From UBA2773 sp964458715 (GTDB lineage Bacteria; Patescibacteriota; Minisyncoccia; Moranbacterales; DUUL01), in NCBI GenBank assembly GCA_964458715.1, contig CAYWJP010000005.1, positions 1 to 41,140 on the forward strand: a stretch of 41,140 bases of DNA, written 5' to 3'. A program made the translations under genes and the position numbers. Shown piece after piece: positions 32,170-38,597 of this stretch. Below the pieces are notes generated by a model. The model had not been told where the DNA came from. It saw nothing but the letters and a program-made list of their open reading frames with translations, and did no database searches. The number at the start of each line of letters is the position of its first letter. The stretch's first letter is position 1.

Positions 32170-33156
32170 ATGAGCGAACGAATCTTCTCCGGTATCCAAC
32201 CTTCCGGAAATTTACATTTAGGTAATTACTTAGGCGCTATTAAAAACTGGGTCAAGCTACAAGAAGCTTATGATTCAATTTTTTGCATTGTTGATCTCCA
32301 TGCCATTACCGTCCCTCAAAACCCTCAGGAATTATCTCGAAAAACTCTTGAAGTCGCCAAGTTTTATTTAGCCTCTGGTATCGATCCTAAAAAATCAATC
32401 ATTTTTATCCAATCTCAAGTTCATGAACACACTGAATTAATGTGGCTATTAAATACTATTGCAAACACCAGTGATTTAAATAAAATGACTCAATTTAAAG
32501 ATAAATCTTCCAAAGAAAATAATCTTGCAAGTATTAGTGCTGGATTATTGAATTATCCGATCTTAATGGCCGCCGACATTTTACTTTATGACACTAATCT
32601 AGTCCCAGTCGGTGAAGATCAGCTCCAACACGTTGAATTAACTCGAAAATTAGGCCGAAAATTCAATCAACAATTTAGCGAAACTTTTGTTCTTCCAGAA
32701 GGCTTCACGCAAAAAGAAACCCAGCGAATTATGGGCTTAGACAATCCCACTAACAAAATGTCCAAATCAGCTTCCTCTGAATATAATCGAATCGGAATGC
32801 TTGACGACGCCGGAACCATCACTAAAAAAATAATGAAAGCGATTACTGATAGCGATCAAGGTCTCGAATATTCCGATGAAAAACCAGCCTTGAAAAATTT
32901 ACTCAACATCTTTGGCGCTGTCACCGACCAAAAACCCGAAGAAATAGTTATTAAATTTCAAAATAAAGGTTATAAGGAATTTAAAGAAGCCCTAGCTGAA
33001 GCCATAATAAACTATCTCAAACCTATTCAAGAAAAATATCATCAAATAAGTGATGACGAAATTAAATCCATCCTAGCTAACGGCGCCGCCCGAGCTCAAG
33101 AAATCGCCAAAGTAAAAATCCAGGAAGTGAAGGAAAAGATGGGATTAATAATCTAA
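32170..33156 (+). CDS. trpS: Tryptophanyl-tRNA synthetase
   Basis: The 328-residue class I synthetase starts RIFSGIQPSGNLHLGNYLGA, with HLGN (16-19) as its HIGH motif. Further TrpRS points are IFCIVDLHAIT, AADILLYDTNLVPVGEDQLQHVEL and NKMSKS (196-200 for KMSKS). It charges tRNA-Trp. Length and all motifs are normal, and TGA acts as stop in this window, so there is no sign of a recoded UGA. It forms a single-gene unit with a terminator at 33182-33209. Confidence 0.97.
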   Translation: MSERIFSGIQPSGNLHLGNYLGAIKNWVKLQEAYDSIFCIVDLHAITVPQNPQELSRKTLEVAKFYLASGIDPKKSIIFIQSQVHEHTELMWLLNTIANTSDLNKMTQFKDKSSKENNLASISAGLLNYPILMAADILLYDTNLVPVGEDQLQHVELTRKLGRKFNQQFSETFVLPEGFTQKETQRIMGLDNPTNKMSKSASSEYNRIGMLDDAGTITKKIMKAITDSDQGLEYSDEKPALKNLLNIFGAVTDQKPEEIVIKFQNKGYKEFKEALAEAIINYLKPIQEKYHQISDDEIKSILANGAARAQEIAKVKIQEVKEKMGLII

Positions 33157-33181
33157 GTAAAACAAACGATTACATAAAATC

Positions 33182-33209
33182 AAAACTCGTGCCTCAAAAC
33201 ACGAGTTTT
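33182..33209. terminator. Bidirectional intrinsic terminator
   Basis: AAAACTCGTG (33182-33191) and CACGAGTTTT (33200-33209) form a perfect 10-bp stem with an 8-nt loop between trpS and the convergent membrane-protein gene. Confidence 0.92.
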
Positions 33210-33268
33210 AATATACAAAGAACCTTTGTTAATGAGGTCTAATGAGATATCTGAAATATCTTTTATGC

Positions 33269-33757
33269 TTATCTTCTCCGATTATTGAGCAACAAAATCA
33301 TTCCAAAAGGTAAAACTGACCAAATAAAATGAGCTTCTTTGGAAATCAATAATGTTTTAGAAAGAGGAGTAAAAAATTCTTCTAATTCCTCAGCAGAAAA
33401 CCAACCCAAAACAATACTGCCAATCATTCCGACAATTATTAAGGCTAAAAAAACCACCCAAGTCCAACCAACAATTCCGCGTCCTTTAATCGAAAAAGGA
33501 AAAGCTTTTTTAACTCCATTAAAAACCAAGAAAATAATTATACCCAATATAATTGCTTTAACTCCGCTGGTCTGGGGAATAAAATAAGAAGAAGAAAGAA
33601 TTGCAAAAGAAATATAAACAGCTAAAATTAAAGCCCCTAAATTTCTTTTATTAACTAGAATGGTTAATATCAAACCAATTATTAAGAAAATAATCAGCAA
33701 CCAAACATCCCCTGCATATTGTTTAGCAACTCCAATTTGAGTTAAAAATTCAATCAT
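33269..33757 (-). CDS. Hypothetical membrane protein
   Basis: The 162-residue protein has five predicted membrane segments (about 18-36, 41-58, 65-82, 96-118 and 143-158), an acidic loop (SAEELEEFFTPLSK) and a basic C-terminus (NNRRR). No family motif is recognised. It is the only minus-strand gene in the right half of the window, convergent with trpS and divergent from lgt. A single-gene transcript is likely, with the promoter in the 33758-33850 stretch. Confidence 0.7.
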   Translation of the reverse strand: MIEFLTQIGVAKQYAGDVWLLIIFLIIGLILTILVNKRNLGALILAVYISFAILSSSYFIPQTSGVKAIILGIIIFLVFNGVKKAFPFSIKGRGIVGWTWVVFLALIIVGMIGSIVLGWFSAEELEEFFTPLSKTLLISKEAHFIWSVLPFGMILLLNNRRR

Positions 33758-33857
33758 TGTTTTGTTTTTATATTTATGTTAAAGTTTTAAACTCTCCAGT
33801 AAAAACAATTTTCACTTAAGAGATTTTAAGATACTATTATAATAACACAAGTCTAAT

Positions 33858-34017
33858 AAATTTTGAATTTTGAATTTCAAATTTTGAATGAATGTTTAAT
33901 TTTTTAATGATTTAAACGTATCGCAATTGAAGTTTATAGATTTAGAAAATTAGATCATTCGAAATTGAATCGAAATTTATAATGCCCTTTGGGTGCAAAA
34001 TTCAAAATTCAAAATTT
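33858..34017. repeat. Foldback element upstream of lgt
   Basis: AAATTTTGAATTTTGAATTT (33858-33877) and its exact reverse complement (33998-34017) bracket a 120-nt interior in which smaller AT-rich pairings are possible. The right arm ends 11 nt before the lgt ATG. It fills most of the 271-bp gap between lgt and the membrane-protein gene. Confidence 0.75.
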
Positions 34018-34028
34018 TTATATCATTT

Positions 34029-34847
34029 ATGCAAGATTTTATAATAATCTACCAAAATTTACCTAGCAAAATCAATCCCGAAATTTTCCAACTCGGTGCT
34101 TTTTCAATCCGCTGGTATTCAGTCGGCTACTTACTAGCTTTTTTAACCTCCCTCAGCTTGGTTTGGTGGCGAATTAATAAAAAAGAGTTTGATTCCAAAA
34201 AACTTCCCGCCGCTCGAATCAAAGAAATTATTCTGGATATCTTTTTGATCTCAACATTAGGAATGATGATTGGAGCTCGACTAGGATATTTTGCCTTTTA
34301 TGATTGGACTACTATTTTTATTGCTCCTTGGGAAATATTCATTCCAAGTATCCAGGGCTTCTTTGGCTTTTCTTTTCACGGTGGTTTAATCGGGGCTTTG
34401 TTGGGAGCTTGGTTCTATTGTCGACATAATAAAATATCCTTTCAAGTAGTTGGTAATTTAATTATCCCCGCTATTCCTTTGGGATTATTTTGGGGACGCT
34501 TGGGAAATTTTTTTAATGGCGAATTGTTCGGTCACGAAACTTTACGACCTTGGGGAATGCACTTTTTACCAAACCAAACGACACTACAACACCCCAGTCA
34601 GCTCTATGAAGCCCTAGGAGAAGGTGCTATAATCTTTATAGTTCTTTGGACCATTCGAAATAAAAAATGGGCTCAAGGCAATTTTTTAAGCCTTTTTTTA
34701 ATTCTTTATGGCTCAATTCGCTTTATAATTGAGTTTTTCCGCGCTTCTCCGCCAGAAAATACTATTCTCAACGTATTTACTACTGGACAAGTCTTGTGCT
34801 TAATCATGACAATCACTGGACTATTCTTATTTAAAAATAAGAAATAA
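34029..34847 (+). CDS. lgt: Prolipoprotein diacylglyceryl transferase Lgt
   Basis: The ATG at 34029 gives 272 residues (MQDFIIIYQNLPSKINPEIF); an upstream GTG at 33993 lies in the foldback arm and is rejected. Lgt motifs are FSIRWYSVGYLLAF, FSFHGGLIGALLG with the catalytic-region HGG, GRLGNFFNGELFG, and HPSQLYEALGEG. Seven membrane helices fit the family. The enzyme adds diacylglycerol to the lipobox cysteine of prolipoproteins, here for instance the phosphoesterase at 14648. tsaD follows after 139 bp that carry RNA element copy D. Confidence 0.96.
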   Translation: MQDFIIIYQNLPSKINPEIFQLGAFSIRWYSVGYLLAFLTSLSLVWWRINKKEFDSKKLPAARIKEIILDIFLISTLGMMIGARLGYFAFYDWTTIFIAPWEIFIPSIQGFFGFSFHGGLIGALLGAWFYCRHNKISFQVVGNLIIPAIPLGLFWGRLGNFFNGELFGHETLRPWGMHFLPNQTTLQHPSQLYEALGEGAIIFIVLWTIRNKKWAQGNFLSLFLILYGSIRFIIEFFRASPPENTILNVFTTGQVLCLIMTITGLFLFKNKK

Positions 34848-34857
34848 ATCAATAAAC

Positions 34858-34977
34858 AAGACTGATTTGTTTGAGTGCAGTTCGAGAAAAATCCGAGTAG
34901 CGTATGAGATGTACTGAATGGTACATTGAAAAGCAACGGAGGGTTTGACAAAGAAATGCGCCAAAAAAATAAGTCTT
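34858..34977 (+). promoter_or_regulatory. Structured RNA element, copy D (leader of tsaD)
   Basis: The outer helix pairs AAGACT with AGTCTT and GTGCA with TGCGC. The core has GTTCGAGA, helix 2 AAATCC/GGGTTT, hairpin TGTACT-GAAT-GGTACA and the 3' box GACAAAGAAAT. It ends 9 nt before the tsaD ATG. Confidence 0.85.
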
Positions 34978-34986
34978 CACAAATAA

Positions 34987-36111
34987 ATGTTTATCTTTTC
35001 AGTTGAAACTTCCTGCGACGAAACCGCAGCCGCTATTTTAGAATTTGATTCAAATGGTAAATTTAAACTGCTTGCTAATCAAATTGCTTCTCAAATAAAA
35101 ATCCACGCTCCTTGGGGTGGAATCGTTCCCAATCTCGCCGCTCGAGAACATTCTAAAAATATCATTCCAATAATTAAAAAAACTTTTACCAAAGCTAACC
35201 TAACTCCAGAAAAAATGGATTTATTTAGCGTTACCGAGGGACCAGGTTTAATTCCAGCCCTTCTAATAGGAACTAACACCGTAAAAACCTTAAGTTATTT
35301 TTACCGGAAACCTTTAATTGGTGTCCACCACATCGAAGGTCACATTTATTCCAATTATCTTCAAAAAAATCAAGGCGATTTGAATCAATTCAATTTTCCC
35401 ATTTTGAATCTAGTAATTTCCGGCGGCCATACTCAGTTAATTCTAATGAAAAATCACCTAAAATACGAAATTATTGGACAAACTCAAGATGATGCCGTTG
35501 GGGAAGCTTTTGATAAAGTAGCCAAAATTATGGGCTTTGAATACCCAGGCGGTCCAATTATCTCAAAACAAGCCCGAGAAGCAGAGAAATTAATTAAAAA
35601 AGAAAAAGTCGCTTCAAAATTTACCGATATCAAATTCCCTCGACCAATGATGCATTTACCGAATTTGGACTTCTCTTTTTCTGGATTAAAAACAGCGGTC
35701 TTATATTTTTACCAAAAACTAGAAGCCCAGGAATTACCCAAAAAAGAAATGCTCGTCTGGAGAAAATTTATCAGCAAAGCTTTTCAAGATGCGGTAATTG
35801 AAGTATCGCAATACAAGACTCTTAAAGCAATCGAAGCGCATCAACCCCAAACTGTTTTGCTGTCAGGGGGCGTTTCTGCCAATAGTCAGATTTTTGAAAC
35901 TTTAGAAAAAAAGCTAGCCGAAGAATATCCTGAAATAACGTTCCATTCCCCCGAAAAAGATCTTTGCGGCGACAACGCCGCTATGATTGGCGTCGCAGGA
36001 ATCGCTCGATATCTTTATGGCGACAAAAAAAAGTTCGGAAATAACTGGAAAACATTAGAGGCCAACTCAAATTTAAAACTAAAAAGCCCTCAATGCAAAG
36101 AAAGCGTATAA
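34987..36111 (+). CDS. tsaD: tRNA N6-threonylcarbamoyladenosine transferase TsaD
   Basis: The 374-residue protein starts MFIFSVETSCDETAAAIL, the typical TsaD start. HHIEGHIYSNY holds the metal-binding pair His115 and His119, VISGGHTQLI is the nucleotide-binding loop, and the C-terminal LSGGVSANSQ and GDNAAMIG are present. With TsaB, TsaC and TsaE it makes t6A at position 37 of ANN-decoding tRNAs; those partners are not in the window. The gene is directly preceded by RNA element copy D and followed by miaA, another tRNA position-37 enzyme, with its own copy E. Confidence 0.97.
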   Translation: MFIFSVETSCDETAAAILEFDSNGKFKLLANQIASQIKIHAPWGGIVPNLAAREHSKNIIPIIKKTFTKANLTPEKMDLFSVTEGPGLIPALLIGTNTVKTLSYFYRKPLIGVHHIEGHIYSNYLQKNQGDLNQFNFPILNLVISGGHTQLILMKNHLKYEIIGQTQDDAVGEAFDKVAKIMGFEYPGGPIISKQAREAEKLIKKEKVASKFTDIKFPRPMMHLPNLDFSFSGLKTAVLYFYQKLEAQELPKKEMLVWRKFISKAFQDAVIEVSQYKTLKAIEAHQPQTVLLSGGVSANSQIFETLEKKLAEEYPEITFHSPEKDLCGDNAAMIGVAGIARYLYGDKKKFGNNWKTLEANSNLKLKSPQCKESV

Positions 36112-36118
36112 GTCCCTT

Positions 36119-36178
36119 GGTGAAAATGTTGGAAAAAAATATTTTCCCTGTAATTCAGGTGGGTCTTAATTTTTCACT
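36119..36178 (+). other. Multi-stem fold after tsaD
   Basis: GTGAAAAT (36120-36127) can pair with ATTTTTCAC (36169-36177), enclosing two small hairpins: GGAAAA/TTTTCC and CTG/CAG. There is no T run after it, so it is not a clear terminator. The rest of the 268-bp gap holds a promoter and copy E. Confidence 0.35.
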
Positions 36179-36236
36179 CTCTTATTCTGAAGGCTTCTAT
36201 CGATAGAATACCCTAAAATTTATTAAATTTAAACCC

Positions 36237-36242
36237 TATAAT
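36237..36242 (+). promoter_or_regulatory. -10 box of miaA
   Basis: A perfect TATAAT lies 8 nt before the first paired base of RNA element copy E (36251), so the transcript would begin at the foot of its outer helix. The -35 region (TAAAAT near 36214) is weak. Confidence 0.55.
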
Positions 36243-36250
36243 GTAAACCA

Positions 36251-36371
36251 GGATTTCAAATTTTGAGCAAAATTTAAGGCAAAATTGAGGATTTTGGTGA
36301 GACGCACTAAGGTTGGTGCGGCGAACTAAAACCGGAGATTTTAACAAAGAAGTTTGCCAAAATTTAAATCC
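36251..36371 (+). promoter_or_regulatory. Structured RNA element, copy E (leader of miaA)
   Basis: The outer helix is the best of the family: GGATTT/AAATCC, AAATTTTG/CAAAATTT and GCAAA/TTTGC. Helix 2 is AAAATT/GATTTT and the hairpin is CGCACT/GGTGCG. The 5' box is degenerate (ATTTAAGG) and the 3' box is AACAAAGAAGT. It ends 8 nt before the miaA ATG. Confidence 0.85.
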
Positions 36372-36379
36372 CTAAACAA

Positions 36380-37309
36380 ATGCATAAATCAATTGTAATA
36401 CTAGGCGCTACTTCGTCAGGCAAATCTAGCTTGGCCATTAAAATTGCCAAAGATTTTAATGGTGAAATTATCTCTGTCGACTCTCGCCAGGTCTTCAAAA
36501 ATATGGATTTAGGAACCGGGAAGGTTGAGGGCGCCTGGGAAAATGGGATTTATGTTTATAAAAAAATCCCTCACCACCTAATTGACTTTGTAAATCCAAA
36601 AGATGATTATAATGTCTCTCATTTCAAGCGAGATTGTGAAGAAAAGATATTTGAAATAAGCGAAAGGGGCAAAATCCCTATTTTATGTGGTGGAACTGGT
36701 TTTTGGATTCAGGCAGTGATTGATAATGTAGTCCTCCCTCGAGTCAAACCTAACTCCAAGTTACGCCAAGAATTAAAAGATAAAACTGTCTCAGAATTAT
36801 TTGAAATTCTTGAAAAAATTGACCCTAAACGAGCATCGACTATTGATAAAAAAAATGGGGTGCGCTTGATTAGAGCCATCGAAATAGCTAAGAATCTTGG
36901 GAAAGTCCCTGAACTTGAAATAAAAAGGGAATCAAATATTAGAAAAATAAAGAATATTCAAGTTGAATTTTTGCAAATTGGAATTTCAATCGATAAAAAT
37001 AACTTAGCCCAAAAAATTCAAACCCGGCTAAGAGAGCGTTTTGACGCTGGAATGATAGAAGAAATTTTAGCTTTATACAAAAAATACGATCTAGGCCCAG
37101 AAAAAATTCAGAATCTTGGTATTGCCTATTCTCTAGTTCCATTATATAGAAAAGGTGAAATGACTCGTAAAGAGCTTTTCAATCAAATCGTTCAAGCTGA
37201 AAAAAAATACGCTAAACGTCAAATCACTTGGTTCAAAAAAGACCTTCGAATTTTTTGGAGCAACAATTCTTTTATAATTAAAGATACCGTCGAAAAATTT
37301 TTAAATTAA
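36380..37309 (+). CDS. miaA: tRNA dimethylallyltransferase MiaA
   Basis: The 309-residue protein has the P-loop GATSSGKSSLA (9-19), DSRQVFKNMDLGTGK with the Asp/Ser/Gln contacts to A37, CGGTGFWIQAVID, and KKNGVRLIRAIEI with the RxxRA-type motif. AKRQITWFKKD is the conserved C-terminal block. It adds a dimethylallyl group to N6 of A37 in tRNAs reading UNN codons. It follows tsaD, which modifies the same tRNA position, and has its own promoter and folded leader. Confidence 0.96.
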   Translation: MHKSIVILGATSSGKSSLAIKIAKDFNGEIISVDSRQVFKNMDLGTGKVEGAWENGIYVYKKIPHHLIDFVNPKDDYNVSHFKRDCEEKIFEISERGKIPILCGGTGFWIQAVIDNVVLPRVKPNSKLRQELKDKTVSELFEILEKIDPKRASTIDKKNGVRLIRAIEIAKNLGKVPELEIKRESNIRKIKNIQVEFLQIGISIDKNNLAQKIQTRLRERFDAGMIEEILALYKKYDLGPEKIQNLGIAYSLVPLYRKGEMTRKELFNQIVQAEKKYAKRQITWFKKDLRIFWSNNSFIIKDTVEKFLN

Positions 37310-37377
37310 TTAGTAGACAGTCTTTTGAAATAATGTTAGAATATTACAGTTGAGGGGTTAATCTGCTCCTTTTTCTT

Positions 37378-37455
37378 TTGTTGTAGGGCTCTTATGTTGT
37401 ATAATAAAAAATAAGGAGATATTCCAAACATCTTTGTGATTTTGTTGGAAAATAA
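37378..37455 (+). promoter_or_regulatory. Promoter and leader hairpin of the MBL-fold gene
   Basis: TTGTTG (37378-37383) and TATAAT (37400-37405) are spaced 16 nt. Downstream, ATTCCAA and ACATC can pair with GAT, TTG and TTGGAA in an imperfect hairpin (about 37421-37455). The leader is about 60 nt. Confidence 0.6.
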
Positions 37456-37472
37456 AAAATAAATTAAAAAAA

Positions 37473-38132
37473 ATGGTTATAACTTGGTACGGACAATCTT
37501 GTTTTAAAATTCAAACTAAACCTCAAAGAGGAGATGCTGAGGTGATTATTTTCACTGATCCTTTTGATAAATCAATTGGCTTAAAACCTCCTCAAGGAAG
37601 TGCCGATATTGTTCTAGTTTCTCATAATCATCCTGATCACAATAATGTCCAAAATCTTAAAGGCGAACCTTTTGTAATTGATGCCGAAGGAGAATATTCT
37701 TTCAAAGATGTTTACATAGAAGGAATTGGTTCTTATCATGATGATGAAAAAGGAGCCTTGAGAGGCTTGAATACTATTTTTGCCATTCGAAGCGAAGACT
37801 TAACTATTTGCCATTTGGGAGACTTGGGCCATATTTTGAGTGAAAAACAAATCGACGCTATTGGAGAAATAGATATTTTAATGGTTCCAATTGGAGGAAC
37901 CTACACATTAGATGCCAAACAAGCCGAAAAAGTTATTGGGCAAATTGATCCCAAAATAATAATTCCGATGCATTATAAAGTTCCTGGATTAAATGTAGAA
38001 ATTGCAAAAGGAGAAGAATTTGCTAAAGAATTAGGATTGGAAGTAGAAAAAGGAGTAACTAAATTTTCAGTTAAAGCTGGAGATTTAAAAGACACCCAAA
38101 ATAAAGTGGTTTTCATGGATTGCTTTAACTAG
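37473..38132 (+). CDS. MBL-fold metal-dependent hydrolase (UPF0173-like)
   Basis: The 219-residue protein is a short metallo-beta-lactamase fold of the UPF0173/L-ascorbate-lactonase-like group. It has WYGQSCFKI at the start, VSHNHPDHNN (50-58) as the metal motif HxHxDH, HLGDLGH as the third metal strand, and IIPMHYKVP near the end. Members are proposed metal-dependent hydrolases with varied small substrates; no specific reaction can be assigned. It lies in a plus-strand run but has its own promoter. The stop overlaps the first base of a 161-bp foldback. Confidence 0.88.
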   Translation: MVITWYGQSCFKIQTKPQRGDAEVIIFTDPFDKSIGLKPPQGSADIVLVSHNHPDHNNVQNLKGEPFVIDAEGEYSFKDVYIEGIGSYHDDEKGALRGLNTIFAIRSEDLTICHLGDLGHILSEKQIDAIGEIDILMVPIGGTYTLDAKQAEKVIGQIDPKIIIPMHYKVPGLNVEIAKGEEFAKELGLEVEKGVTKFSVKAGDLKDTQNKVVFMDCFN

Positions 38133-38292
38133 GAATTACTTTCGAGTACTCTTTTTGCCGAAAAACCAAAATTTCAGCTAAATTTCCCTCAAATTTTCTC
38201 AAATTGACTATGTCCAGTGCTTCAAAAATTATTTGAAAAATTTATTTTGAAATTCTAATTTTTCATCACAAAATTGTACTCGAAAGTAATCC
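38132..38292. repeat. Long foldback between the MBL gene and the small membrane gene
   Basis: GGAATTACTTTCGAGTAC (38132-38149) and GTACTCGAAAGTAATCC (38276-38292) are complementary with one bulge. The interior also folds back imperfectly (ATTTCA/TGAAAT, CAAATTTTC/GAAAAATTTG-like). The right arm ends 15 nt before the next ATG. It resembles a small inverted-repeat element; no clear target duplication is seen. Confidence 0.75.
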
Positions 38293-38307
38293 CTAAAAAA
38301 TTATAAA

Positions 38308-38568
38308 ATGGAAGAACTTTATCAAAAAATATTAAAAAAACCAAAAGCTTACCGAAAAAAACTAGCCCTTGTTTTGACTCTCCTTTTTGGTTTAATAATT
38401 TTCTCTCTCTGGATGTTTATGACTATGGACAATCTGAAAAAGAGTTTTGGAGATATTAATCCTAAGGAAAATCTCCAAAGAGAACTTCCCTCTCTAAAAG
38501 AAAAATACCAAGAACAAGTTGATACTACTCAGGAAATTAAAAAAGAATTAGAAAATTTAGGCTATTAA
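38308..38568 (+). CDS. Small single-pass membrane protein
   Basis: The 86-residue protein has a basic N-terminus (KKPKAYRKK), one membrane segment (about 20-39) and an acidic/basic helical C-terminus with coiled-coil spacing (LPSLKEKYQEQVDTTQEIKKELENLGY). No family is recognised. The basic side suggests the N-terminus is in the cytoplasm. It lies 29 bp upstream of gyrA and is probably cotranscribed with it. Confidence 0.7.
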   Translation: MEELYQKILKKPKAYRKKLALVLTLLFGLIIFSLWMFMTMDNLKKSFGDINPKENLQRELPSLKEKYQEQVDTTQEIKKELENLGY

Positions 38569-38597
38569 CAAGAGTTTATAAACTTTTAACTATTATA

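Noticed and set aside
33993..34028. GTG start of lgt at 33993
   Set aside because: The 12 extra residues are coded by the arm of a foldback repeat, and the ATG at 34029 gives the usual Lgt start.
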